DNA from: Acetobacteraceae bacterium
GTDB lineage: Bacteria; Pseudomonadota; Alphaproteobacteria; Acetobacterales; Acetobacteraceae
DNA length: 53,472 nt
Direction of reading: 5' to 3'
Assembly: GCA_019750475.1 (NCBI GenBank)
Contig: JAIEOO010000214.1
Coordinates: forward strand, 1 to 53,472
Positions 1 to 7,962 of the stretch are shown here, piece after piece. Below the pieces are notes generated by a model. It was not told the origin of the DNA and ran no database searches. It saw nothing but the letters and a program-made list of their open reading frames with translations. Position 1 is the stretch's first letter. Each line of letters starts with the position of its first letter. The position numbers and the translations under genes are program-made.

Positions 1-2
1 GC

Positions 3-254
3 GCCGAATTCCGGGACGACCGCCGCCCGCCGCGCGACGACCGGGGTCGGGATGACCGGGGCCGCGACGAGCGGGGCCGCGACGACCGGGGCCGGGACGA
101 CCGCCGCGACCGCCGCGACCGCGACGACATGGGCCCGTCCGTGCGCGGCTTCGGCGACAGCATCCCCGCCTTCATGCTCATCCCCATCCCGCGCCCGCGC
201 CGCCAGCCGGCCGAGCCGGCGCAGGACCAGGGCGAGACCGACGCCGCCGCGTGA
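3..254 (+). CDS. C-terminal end of an RD-rich protein, possibly a DEAD-box RNA helicase tail (partial)
   Basis: The reading frame is open from the left edge to a TGA at 252-254, so only the last 83 residues are present. The first 45 or so are a low-complexity run of Arg-Asp and Asp-Arg repeats. They are followed by a short ordered-looking segment containing GFGDSIPAFMLIPIPRP and an Ala/Gln/Glu-rich end. Basic/acidic disordered tails closed by a G-x-G-D-x-x-P-A-F motif occur on alphaproteobacterial DEAD-box helicases of the RhlE type, which is the basis for this guess. No catalytic motif lies inside the window, so another RNA- or DNA-binding protein with a charged tail is possible. The codon-level RD repetition would make this stretch prone to length changes. 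Confidence 0.45.
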   Translation, partial: AEFRDDRRPPRDDRGRDDRGRDERGRDDRGRDDRRDRRDRDDMGPSVRGFGDSIPAFMLIPIPRPRRQPAEPAQDQGETDAAA

Positions 255-407
255 GGCGGGGCGGCCTGAACCGACCGCCCTGCCCTTTTGCCCCGCGGGG
301 TGGTAACCTGCCCCGCCATGAGGGGGCCGCGCGGGACGCGGCCCTTTTCCGCTTCGGCAGCGCCACGACATGAGGCACCGGCCGAGGCACGCCTGAGGAA
401 GCACGCC

Positions 408-1619
408 ATGAACGTCCTGACGCCCGTCTCCGTCCCCCACAAGGCCGCCAAGCCCCAGTTCAACTGGGAGGACGCGCTGCTGCTCGACGAGCAGCTCACG
501 GAAGACGAGCGGATGATCCGCGACGCCGCCCGCGCCTTCTGCCAGGACCGGCTGATGCCCGGCGTGCTGATGGCGAACCGCACCGAGACCTTCGACCGCT
601 CCATCATGAACGCCTTCGGGGAGCAGGGCTTCCTGGGCGCGACGCTCGATGGCTATGGCTGCGCCGGCGTCTCCTACGTCGCCTACGGCCTCATCGCGCG
701 CGAGGTCGAGCGCGTGGACAGTGGCTACCGCTCGGCGTTCAGCGTGCAGTCCTCGCTGGTCATGTTCCCGATCCACGCCTACGGCTCGGAAGCGCAGAAG
801 GAGAAGTTCCTGCCCAAGCTGCGCACCGGCGAGTGGGTGGGCTGCTTCGGCCTGACCGAGCCCGATGCCGGCTCCGACCCCTCCTCCATGCGGACGCGGG
901 CGAAGAAGGTGGATGGCGGCTACATCCTCAACGGGTCCAAGACCTGGATCACCAACTCCCCCATCGCCGATGTCTGCGTGGTGTGGGCCAAGGACGACGA
1001 GGGCACGCTGCGCGGCTTCCTGGTGGAGCGCGGCTTCAAGGGCCTGACCACGCCGAAGATCGAGGGCAAGTTCAGCCTCCGCCCCTCGGTCACCGGCATG
1101 ATCATGCTGGAGGACGTCTTCGTCCCCGACGAGAACATGCTGCCCGGCGTGAAGTCCCTCGCCGGCCCCTTCTCCTGCCTCAACCGCGCGCGCTACGGCA
1201 TCGCCTGGGGCGTGCTCGGCGCGGCTGAGTTCTGCTGGCACGCGGCCCGGCAATACACGCTGGACCGCAAGATGTTCGGCCGGCCGCTCGCCAACACGCA
1301 GCTCATCCAGAAGAAGCTCGCGGACATGCAGACCGAGATCGTCCTCGGCCAGCAGGCGGCGCTCCGCGTCGGCCGCCTCTTCGACGAGCACAAGGCCGCG
1401 CCCGAGATGATCTCGCTGATCAAGCGCAACAACTGCGGCAAGGCGCTCGACATCGCGCGGGTGGCGCGGGACATGCACGGCGGCAACGGGATCGTGGACG
1501 AGTACCACGTCATCCGCCACGTCATGAACCTCGAGACCGTGAACACCTACGAGGGCACGCATGACGTGCACGCCCTCATCCTCGGCCGCGCCCAGACTGG
1601 GCTGAACGCCTTTGGCTGA
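408..1619 (+). CDS. gcdH: Glutaryl-CoA dehydrogenase
   Basis: FAD-dependent acyl-CoA dehydrogenase of 403 residues, the usual family length. It oxidises and decarboxylates glutaryl-CoA to crotonyl-CoA in lysine, hydroxylysine and tryptophan catabolism. The N-terminus has [19 protein letters not shown], typical of GCDH, and the C-terminus has [15 protein letters not shown], whose Glu (about residue 382) is the catalytic base. The flavin-binding stretch [17 protein letters not shown] and [12 protein letters not shown] also match this subfamily. I chose the ATG at 408 because GAGGAAG lies just upstream and the protein then starts where homologs do; the frame is open further upstream. The DUF2721-like gene follows closely, so co-transcription is likely. 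Confidence 0.93.
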   Translation: MNVLTPVSVPHKAAKPQFNWEDALLLDEQLTEDERMIRDAARAFCQDRLMPGVLMANRTETFDRSIMNAFGEQGFLGATLDGYGCAGVSYVAYGLIAREVERVDSGYRSAFSVQSSLVMFPIHAYGSEAQKEKFLPKLRTGEWVGCFGLTEPDAGSDPSSMRTRAKKVDGGYILNGSKTWITNSPIADVCVVWAKDDEGTLRGFLVERGFKGLTTPKIEGKFSLRPSVTGMIMLEDVFVPDENMLPGVKSLAGPFSCLNRARYGIAWGVLGAAEFCWHAARQYTLDRKMFGRPLANTQLIQKKLADMQTEIVLGQQAALRVGRLFDEHKAAPEMISLIKRNNCGKALDIARVARDMHGGNGIVDEYHVIRHVMNLETVNTYEGTHDVHALILGRAQTGLNAFG

Positions 1620-1658
1620 GCCGCGACGCTGACGGCCGAACTCGCCTCGGTCGAGGAG

Positions 1659-2042
1659 GTGGGGCGCGCCATCGCCGGCGCCCTCACCCCGGCCTTCCTG
1701 CTGGCGGGCACGGCCGGGATGCTCAACGTCATGTCGCAGCGCCGGAATCGCATCGTGGACCGGCTGCTCGCCACGCATGACGCCGGCGACCCGCATGACC
1801 ACCTGGGCGCGCTCTACGCCCGCGCGCGCCTCGCGCTCTGGGCCATGATGGGCTGCATCCTCGCCTCGATCCTCGTGGCCTTGCTCGTCGCCCTCTCCTT
1901 CGTCGCGAAGCTCCATGGCTGGGCGGCCGGGCCGCTCGTCACCGTTCTGATGCTGGGTGCCATGGCGGCGCTGGCGGCCGGCCTCCTCTGCTTCCTGGCC
2001 GAAGCCACGCTCGCGCGCGGCGACGTGCCCCCGCCCCGATGA
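1659..2042 (+). CDS. DUF2721-like small integral membrane protein
   Basis: Protein of about 127 residues with three hydrophobic segments (roughly residues 5-24, 48-75 and 85-112). The loop after the first segment reads MLNVMSQRRNRIVDRLL, a signature of the DUF2721 family, whose function is unknown. The start is uncertain: GTG at 1659 is the first conventional start, but it has GAGGAG directly abutting it. Translation from CTG at 1629 would add ten residues (LTAELASVEE) that fit better to the family N-terminus. The stop overlaps the next gene's start as ATGA (2039-2042), indicating translational coupling to the RNA methyltransferase. Confidence 0.7.
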   Translation: MGRAIAGALTPAFLLAGTAGMLNVMSQRRNRIVDRLLATHDAGDPHDHLGALYARARLALWAMMGCILASILVALLVALSFVAKLHGWAAGPLVTVLMLGAMAALAAGLLCFLAEATLARGDVPPPR

Positions 2043-3268
2043 CGGCGCTCCGCATCACGGGGCTCGGCGCGGGCGGGGACGGCATCGCCGAGGACGGCAC
2101 CTTTGTCCCCTTCGCCCTGCCGGGCGAGGTGGTCGAGGCCGAGGCCGCCGGGAAGGGCCGCGCGAAGGCGCTCCGCTGGCTGACCGAGAGCCCGGACCGC
2201 GCGGCTCCTCCCTGCCCGCGCTTCGGCCCCTGCGGCGGCTGCACCCTCCAGCACTTGGCCGAGCCCGCCTATCTCGCCTGGAAGCGCGGCCTGCTGGTCG
2301 AGGCGCTGGAGCGCGCGGGCTGCGCCGACGCGCCCGTCGCGCCCCTGGCCGTCAGCCCGCCCAACAGCCGCCGCCGCGCCGATCTCGGCGTCGTGCGGGA
2401 GCGCGACGGGACGGTGCGCCTCGGCTTCCACACCCGCGGCGGGCGGGAGCTGGTGGACATCTCGCCCTGCCGGATCCTCCGGCCGGAACTGCTCCACCTG
2501 CTGCCGCGCCTCGCCGAGCTGCTGCGCGGGCTCCAGGCGCTGCGGGGCGAGGGTTCGGCGGTGCTGAACCTGCTCGACACCGGGCCCGACCTGCTGCTCC
2601 GCACCGACGCGGCGCTGACGCCGCGCGACCGCCAGCTCCTCGGCACGCTCGGCCTGCGCCGCGTCGCCTGGGCGCTGCGCGACGCCCTGCCCGAGACGGC
2701 GGCGATGACCGAAGCCCCGCACATGACCTTCGGCGGCGTCGCCGTCACGCCCCCCGCGGGCGGCTTCCTCCAGGCGACGGCGGAGGGCGAGGCCGCCATC
2801 ACCGCCGCCGTGCTGGCGGGCCTGCCGAAGCCGAAGAAGGGCATGCTGGTCGCCGATCTCTACGCCGGGGCAGGCACGCTCTCGCTTCCGCTGGCGCAGC
2901 ACGCGCGGGTGCTGGCCTATGAAGGCTCGGCCGATGCCGTCGCCGCGCTCGATGCCGCATCCCGCAAGATCGGCCAGCGGGTGAAAGCCGAGAAGCGCGA
3001 CCTCGCGAACCGCCCCCTCCTCGCGCGGGAGCTGGACGCGCTCGACGCCGCCGTGCTCGACCCGCCCTACGCCGGCGCGGCGGAGCAGGTGGCGCAGATC
3101 GCGCGCTCGAAGCTGCGGCGCGTCATCTACGTCTCCTGCAACCCGGCCGCCCTGACGCGGGACCTGCGCGTGCTGCGCGGGGCGGGCTTCGCGGTCCAGG
3201 CCGCGACCCCGGTGGACCAGTTCCGTTGGACGGCCCATCTCGAAAGCGTCATTGCACTGGCGCGTTGA
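2039..3268 (+). CDS. Class I SAM-dependent RNA (uracil-C5) methyltransferase, RlmD/TrmA family
   Basis: A 409-residue TrmA/RumA-type enzyme that methylates C5 of a uridine in rRNA or tRNA. An N-terminal TRAM-like OB domain is followed by the iron-sulfur cysteine motif CPRFGPCGGC (residues 59-68), with a fourth Cys in ISPCRILRPE. The SAM site is LYAGAGTLSLPLA. DPPYAG precedes the catalytic loop IYVSCNPAALTRDL, whose Cys attacks the uracil ring. The family includes RlmD (23S U1939), RlmC and TrmA, and the target cannot be decided from sequence alone; the Fe-S motif favours the RlmD/RlmC side. Its start overlaps the stop of the DUF2721-like gene. Confidence 0.88.
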   Translation: MTALRITGLGAGGDGIAEDGTFVPFALPGEVVEAEAAGKGRAKALRWLTESPDRAAPPCPRFGPCGGCTLQHLAEPAYLAWKRGLLVEALERAGCADAPVAPLAVSPPNSRRRADLGVVRERDGTVRLGFHTRGGRELVDISPCRILRPELLHLLPRLAELLRGLQALRGEGSAVLNLLDTGPDLLLRTDAALTPRDRQLLGTLGLRRVAWALRDALPETAAMTEAPHMTFGGVAVTPPAGGFLQATAEGEAAITAAVLAGLPKPKKGMLVADLYAGAGTLSLPLAQHARVLAYEGSADAVAALDAASRKIGQRVKAEKRDLANRPLLARELDALDAAVLDPPYAGAAEQVAQIARSKLRRVIYVSCNPAALTRDLRVLRGAGFAVQAATPVDQFRWTAHLESVIALAR

Positions 3269-3330
3269 AACCCCTTAACCATTCGGCCTCCCGACCCAGT
3301 TGAGGCGGGAGAGAGGGAGACAACGGATCC

Positions 3331-4311
3331 ATGGCCACGCGCCGCACGCTCTTCGCCGGCTCCGCCGGCATCGCCGCCGCCCTGTCCCTGCCGGCGGCTG
3401 TCCGCGACGCCGCGGCCCAGGGGGCGGCAGCCCCCGCACCCGCCCAGGCCCCCGGCTTCTACCGCTTCCGCGTCGGCGGCTGGACCGTCACCACCGTGCA
3501 TGACGGCTTCTTCCGCCGCCCGCTCGAAGGCTTCGTGCGCAACGCGCCACTCGCCGAGGTGCAGGCGATCCAATCGGCCTCCTTCCTGCCGACCGACACC
3601 ATCACCATCCCCTTCACGATCACCTTCGTGCAGCGCGGCGACGTGCTGGCGGTGTTCGACGCCGGCAACGGCGTGACGCCGGCGGGCGCCACGCAGGGCC
3701 GCATGATCGCCAACATGGCGGCGGCCGGCATCGATCCGGCCCGCGTCACCCATGTGATCCACAGCCACTTCCACGGCGACCACATCAACGGGCTCCTGAA
3801 CGGCGAAGGCGGCCGCGCCTTCCCGAACGCGCGCGTCCTCGTGCCCGCGCCCGAATGGGCGTGGTGGACCGAAGCCGGCAACGAGAGCCGCACGCCGGAA
3901 GGCCAGCGCCCGACCTTCGCCAACGTGCAGCGCCGCTTCGCGCCCTATCAGGGCGCGGTCCAGCCCTTCACCCCGGGCGGCGAGGTGCTGCCCGGCATCG
4001 CCTCGGTCGCGGCCCACGGGCACACGCCGGGCCACACCGTGTTCCGCGTCCATGACGGAAACGAGCAGTTCATGTTCCTGGCCGACCTGACGAACCGGCC
4101 CGAATTCATGATGCCGCGTCCCGACTGGCAGATCGTGTTCGACCTCGACGCCGACGCCGCCTCCGCGACGCGCCGTCGCGTGCTCGACATGGTGGCGACC
4201 GACCGCATCCGCGTCACCGGCTATCACTATCCCTTCCCGGCGCAGGGCTTCGTCGCGCGCCAGGGGGACGGCTTCCGCTTCGTCCCCGGCGACTGGTCCT
4301 CGCAGGTCTGA
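3331..4311 (+). CDS. Exported MBL-fold metallo-hydrolase (copy 1)
   Basis: A 326-residue metallo-beta-lactamase-fold hydrolase. Residues 1-30 form a Tat-like signal (TRRTLFAG followed by a hydrophobic stretch and AAAQ), so it should act in the periplasm. The zinc motif is HSHFHGDH (144-151). A second metal His lies in HGHTPGHT and the bridging Asp in FLADLT. The substrate is unknown; the fold covers lactonases, thioesterases and similar hydrolases. GAGAGAGGGAGA precedes the ATG at a usable distance. A GGCGGGG/CCCCGCC hairpin (4326-4345) separates it from its tandem paralog. Both copies end in an FRFVP..WSS motif, indicating local duplication. Confidence 0.88.
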   Translation: MATRRTLFAGSAGIAAALSLPAAVRDAAAQGAAAPAPAQAPGFYRFRVGGWTVTTVHDGFFRRPLEGFVRNAPLAEVQAIQSASFLPTDTITIPFTITFVQRGDVLAVFDAGNGVTPAGATQGRMIANMAAAGIDPARVTHVIHSHFHGDHINGLLNGEGGRAFPNARVLVPAPEWAWWTEAGNESRTPEGQRPTFANVQRRFAPYQGAVQPFTPGGEVLPGIASVAAHGHTPGHTVFRVHDGNEQFMFLADLTNRPEFMMPRPDWQIVFDLDADAASATRRRVLDMVATDRIRVTGYHYPFPAQGFVARQGDGFRFVPGDWSSQV

Positions 4312-4325
4312 TCCACCGCATGGGA

Positions 4326-4345
4326 GGCGGGGAGCCAACCCCGCC
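4326..4345 (+). other. Intercistronic hairpin
   Basis: Seven-base-pair GC stem GGCGGGG / CCCCGCC with a six-base loop, 14 bases after the stop of the first MBL gene. There is no T-run, so it is more likely an mRNA-stabilising or weakly attenuating intercistronic structure than a full intrinsic terminator. Confidence 0.4.
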
Positions 4346-4396
4346 CCCGCCGACGAGGCAGGCACGGCTTCCCCCCCCCAGCAGGAGATCACGTCC

Positions 4397-5386
4397 ATGA
4401 ATCGCCGCACCACCCTCGGCGCAGCCCTCGCCGCGCCCGCGCTGCTCGCCGCCAGGCCCGCGCTGGCGCAGCCCGCCGCTGCGCCGGCTCCAGGGCCGGC
4501 CCCAGGCCCGGCGCAGGCGCCCGGCTTCTATCGCTTCCGTGTCGGCGAGATCGTCGTCACGACGGTCTATGACGGCTTCGTCCGCCGGAACGACATCCGC
4601 ACGCAGCTTGGCATCAACGCGACGCCGGACGAGATCCAGGCGGTGCTCGACGCCAACGGGCTGCCGGCCACGGGCATCCAGAACCCCTACATCGTCACCT
4701 TCCTCCAGACGCCGCGCGGCGTGGTCGCGCTCGACGCCGGCACCGGCGCGGGGCAGCTCGGCCCGGGCACCGGCCTCATGCCGCAGAACATGGCCGCCGC
4801 CGGAATCCGGCCCGAGGACGTGACGCTGGTGTGCGTCAGCCACTTCCACGGCGACCACATCACGGGCCTGACCACGGCCGAGAACCAGCCCTTCTTCCCC
4901 AACGCCGAAATCGCCGTGCCCGCGCGGGAATGGGCCTGGTTCAGCGACGAGGCGAACGCCGCGCGCTCGCCGCAGCAGCAGCGCGGGACCTTCCCCAACA
5001 CGCAGCGCCGCTTCGGCCCGCTGCGCGCCCGCATGCGCGTCTTCGAAGGCGAGCCGGAGGTCGCGCCCGGCATCCGCGCCATCGCGACGCCGGGCCATAC
5101 GCCCGGGCACACGGCCTACCACATCGCCTCGGGCAACGAGCAGATGTTCTACACGGCCGACGCCTCCAGCCGGCCGGACATCTTCCTGCGGCAGCTCGGC
5201 TGGTGGTCCATGTTCGACTTCGACGGCCAGATGGCGATCGAGACGCGCCGCCGCCTGTTCGACCGCATCGCGGCCGAACGCGCGCTGATGACGGCGTACC
5301 ACTTCACCTTCCCCGGCGCCGGCCGCGTCGTGCGGGACGGAAACGCCTTCCGCTTCGTCCCGGTGGAGTGGTCCTCGGCCGTCTGA
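4397..5386 (+). CDS. Exported MBL-fold metallo-hydrolase (copy 2)
   Basis: A 329-residue paralog of the preceding hydrolase, also with an export signal (MNRRTTLGAALAAPALLAA, ending PALAQ) and a Pro/Ala linker. The zinc motif is VSHFHGDH (about 147-154); ATPGHTPGHT and FYTADAS supply the remaining ligands. QAPGFYRFRVG after the linker is shared almost exactly with copy 1, so the pair arose by tandem duplication, although the middle of the protein has diverged. GGAG occurs upstream of the start (CAGGAGATCACGTCC then ATG). It is followed by a hairpin and a Bug receptor gene, suggesting the hydrolases process a compound handled by that receptor; this is inference from position only. Confidence 0.88.
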   Translation: MNRRTTLGAALAAPALLAARPALAQPAAAPAPGPAPGPAQAPGFYRFRVGEIVVTTVYDGFVRRNDIRTQLGINATPDEIQAVLDANGLPATGIQNPYIVTFLQTPRGVVALDAGTGAGQLGPGTGLMPQNMAAAGIRPEDVTLVCVSHFHGDHITGLTTAENQPFFPNAEIAVPAREWAWFSDEANAARSPQQQRGTFPNTQRRFGPLRARMRVFEGEPEVAPGIRAIATPGHTPGHTAYHIASGNEQMFYTADASSRPDIFLRQLGWWSMFDFDGQMAIETRRRLFDRIAAERALMTAYHFTFPGAGRVVRDGNAFRFVPVEWSSAV

Positions 5387-5393
5387 CGCGGAC

Positions 5394-5416
5394 GGGAGGG
5401 GGCCCACCCCCCTCCC
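5394..5416 (+). other. Intercistronic hairpin
   Basis: Nine-base-pair stem GGGAGGGGG / CCCCCTCCC with a five-base loop, eight bases after the stop of the second MBL gene and before the Bug receptor gene. No T-run follows. Confidence 0.45.
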
Positions 5417-5463
5417 AAGCGCGGCGCAGCCGTGGCACCTCTCGCCCAAACGGAGGAACCGCC

Positions 5464-6435
5464 ATGACCGTCGCGCGCCGCGCCCTGCTCGCCACACCCC
5501 TGCTCGCCGCGCCGACCCTGGCGGCGGCGCAAGGCGCATGGCCCTCCGGCCCCGTCCGCATCGTCGTGCCCTTCGCGCCCGGCGGCAGCACGGACGCCGT
5601 CGCGCGCCTCGCCTCGCCCGGCCTCGCGCAGCGCCTCGGCGCCTCGGTCGTCATCGAGAACCGCTCGGGCGCCGCCGGCAGCCTCGGCACGCAGGCGGTC
5701 GCGCAGGCGCGGCCCGACGGGAACACCTGGCTGCTGACCTTCGACAGCCACGCGACCCTGCCGTCCCTGCTGCCCAACCTGCCCTTCGACCTGACGCGCG
5801 ACCTCGACCCCGTGCTGCTGATCGGCGGCGCGCCCTACGTGATCGCGACGCGGCCGGACAAGCCCTATCGCAGCCTCGCCGACATCGTGAACGCCGCCCG
5901 CGCCCGGCCGGACGCCATCAACTACGGCAGCACCGGCAACGGCACGATCGGCCACCTGACGATGATCCTGCTCGGCGCGCGGGCCAATGCGCGCATGGCG
6001 CACGTGCCGTACCGCGGCGGCGGCCTCGCCGTGAACGACACCGTCGCCGGCCATGTCGAGATGATGATCGGCTCGGCCGCCCTCGTCGCGCCGCACGTCG
6101 CCGCCGGCACGCTGCGCCCCGTGGTGCAGTTCGGCCCCGAGCGCCTGCCCGCCCTCCGCGAGATTCCGACCGCCGTCGAGAGCGGCTTCCCCGGCCTCGA
6201 AGCCGAAGCCTGGTGGGGCGTCTTCGCCCCGCACGGCACGCCCGCCCCCATCCAGGACCGCATGCGCACGGCCCTGACCGCGTCCTTCCAGGACGAACGC
6301 GTGATGCGGACGATGACCGACACCCAGCAAGCCCGCGTCGTCCTCGGCGGCGCCGACACGCTGCGCAGCTTCCTCGACCGCGAAATCGCCAAATGGGGCG
6401 CCGTCGTGCGCGAACATCGCATCCAGGCGGACTGA
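5464..6435 (+). CDS. Bug family (TctC-like) periplasmic substrate-binding protein 1
   Basis: A 323-residue tripartite-tricarboxylate receptor. It has a Tat-like leader (ARRALLATPLLAAPTLAAAQ), then VRIVVPFAPGGSTDAVARL and VVIENRSGAAGSLGTQAVA, the two loops that hold the ligand in Bug proteins. YGSTGNGTIGHL and VPYRGGGLAVNDTVAG come later. The ATG at 5464 follows GGAGGAACCGCC, a good ribosome site. Bug proteins usually bind carboxylates or amides with two water-mediated contacts; the ligand here is unknown. No TctA/TctB membrane subunits are nearby, so it is an orphan receptor. The 219-bp multi-hairpin repeat starts 16 bases after its stop. Confidence 0.92.
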   Translation: MTVARRALLATPLLAAPTLAAAQGAWPSGPVRIVVPFAPGGSTDAVARLASPGLAQRLGASVVIENRSGAAGSLGTQAVAQARPDGNTWLLTFDSHATLPSLLPNLPFDLTRDLDPVLLIGGAPYVIATRPDKPYRSLADIVNAARARPDAINYGSTGNGTIGHLTMILLGARANARMAHVPYRGGGLAVNDTVAGHVEMMIGSAALVAPHVAAGTLRPVVQFGPERLPALREIPTAVESGFPGLEAEAWWGVFAPHGTPAPIQDRMRTALTASFQDERVMRTMTDTQQARVVLGGADTLRSFLDREIAKWGAVVREHRIQAD

Positions 6436-6451
6436 CCGGCGCTGGGCGCTG

Positions 6452-6670
6452 CTGGGAGGTGCGCTGCCCCTCCCAGACCCTCCCCGCCAGGAACCTCAGG
6501 TTCCTGGACCTCCGGTTCCGTTGTTGGGGATTGGGGAGGGGGCATCACTGGAGCGACCTTGATCACGAGTGCTCGCTGCCCCCTCCCCAATCCCCAAAGG
6601 ATTCGCAGGGGTCCGGGGAGCCCGTGGCTCCCCGGCGGAGGGGGTTTGGGGGAGGCGGAGCCTCCCCCAA
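6452..6670 (+). repeat. Five-stem-loop 219-bp dispersed repeat, copy A
   Basis: Five perfect or near-perfect hairpins in series. S5 is CTGGGAGGTGC-GCT-GCCCCTCCCAG (6452-6476, one mismatch). S4 is CCAGGAACCT-C-AGGTTCCTGG (6487-6507). S3 is a perfect 19-bp arm pair at 6525-6543 and 6578-6596 with a 34-base loop. S2 has arms 6613-6622 and 6626-6635. S1 has arms 6646-6656 and 6660-6670. A second copy lies on the opposite strand at 33283-33501 with the same order, spacing and loop size. The element fills most of the 307-base gap between a Bug gene and an acyl-CoA dehydrogenase gene. It encodes nothing recognisable. Confidence 0.9.
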
Positions 6671-6742
6671 CAGCCGCCGCGCACCGGTTGGCGTCCCTGC
6701 CCGGCGATGGCAGAACGCGGGCAACGCTGAGGAATGACGCCC

Positions 6743-7912
6743 ATGGACATGCCGCTGACGGCCGCTGACCCGCATGCCGAGATCCGGGAGGAGGTGCGCA
6801 AGCTCTGCGCGCGGTTTCCGGGCGAGTACTGGCGGGAGCTGGACGCGCGGCGCGGCTATCCGACGGAGTTCGTGAAGGCGCTGACCGAGGCGGGTTACCT
6901 GGGTGCGCTGATCCCGGAGGAGTTCGGGGGTGCGGGCCTGCCGCTGTCGGCCGCGGCCGCCATCCTCGAGACGGTGCAGGCCGAGGGCTGCAACGGCGCG
7001 GCCTGTCACGCCCAGATGTACATCATGGGCACGATCCTGCGGCATGGCAGTGCGGCCCAGAAGGCCAGGTATCTGCCCGGCATCGCGAGCGGCGAGCTGC
7101 GGCTCCAGGCCTTCGGCGTGACCGAGCCGACCTCGGGCACGGACACGACGGCGCTGCGGACGACGGCGCGGCGCGAGGGCGACAAGTGGATCGTCAACGG
7201 CCAGAAGATCTGGACCAGCCGCGCCGAGCATTCCGACCTGATGCTGCTGCTCGCGCGCACCACGCCGCGCGACCAGGTGGCGAAGAAGACGGACGGCCTC
7301 TCGACCTTCATCGTGGACATGCGGACGGTGCTCGGGAAGGGCCTGACGATCCGCCCCATCCGCACGATGATGAACCACAATTCCTGCGAGGTGTTCTTCG
7401 ACAACATGGAGGTTCCGGCTGAGAACCTCGTCGGCGTCGAGGGCAAGGGCTTCCGCTACATCCTCGACGGGATGAACGCCGAGCGGCTGCTGATCGCGGC
7501 CGAGTGCATCGGCGACGCCAAGTGGTTCATCAACAAGGCCGTGGCCTACGCGAAGGAGCGCGTGCTGTTCGGCCGCCCGATCGGCCAGAACCAGGGCGTG
7601 CAGTTCCCCATCGCCCGCGCCTATGCCCAGATGCGCGCGGCCGAGGCCATCGTGCAGCGCGGCATCGAGAAGTTCGAGGCCGGGCTGCCCTGCGGCGAGG
7701 AGGCGAACATGGGCAAGATGCTCGCCGCCGAGGCGAGCTGGGCCGCGGGCGAGGCCTGCGTGCAGACCCATGGCGGCTTCGGCTTCGCCGAGGAATACGA
7801 CATCGAGCGCAAGTTCCGCGAGACGCGGCTCTACCAGGTGGCGCCGATCAGCACGAACCTGATCCTGTCCTACCTGGGTGAGCATGTGCTGGGCATGCCG
7901 CGGAGCTACTGA
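6743..7912 (+). CDS. Acyl-CoA dehydrogenase family protein
   Basis: FAD-dependent acyl-CoA dehydrogenase of 389 residues. FGVTEPTSGTDTTAL and WIVNGQKIWTSRAEHSD form the flavin region; QTHGGFGFAEEYDIERKFRE is the C-terminal dimer/FAD region. The usual YEGT motif near the C-terminus is replaced by YQVAP, so the common Glu base is absent there. A Glu in GMNAERLLIAAE (about residue 247) sits where isovaleryl-CoA dehydrogenase carries its base. This suggests a branched or unusual acyl-CoA substrate. I prefer the ATG at 6743 because GAGGA at 6729-6733 is then nine bases away; the in-frame ATG at 6734 directly abuts it. Neighbouring CaiB and Bug genes point to catabolism of an imported acid. Confidence 0.88.
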   Translation: MDMPLTAADPHAEIREEVRKLCARFPGEYWRELDARRGYPTEFVKALTEAGYLGALIPEEFGGAGLPLSAAAAILETVQAEGCNGAACHAQMYIMGTILRHGSAAQKARYLPGIASGELRLQAFGVTEPTSGTDTTALRTTARREGDKWIVNGQKIWTSRAEHSDLMLLLARTTPRDQVAKKTDGLSTFIVDMRTVLGKGLTIRPIRTMMNHNSCEVFFDNMEVPAENLVGVEGKGFRYILDGMNAERLLIAAECIGDAKWFINKAVAYAKERVLFGRPIGQNQGVQFPIARAYAQMRAAEAIVQRGIEKFEAGLPCGEEANMGKMLAAEASWAAGEACVQTHGGFGFAEEYDIERKFRETRLYQVAPISTNLILSYLGEHVLGMPRSY

Positions 7913-7962
7913 CCAGGCTTCCGCCACAATCGGCGGCCAGGGTGAAACGCTGAGGTGACCCG

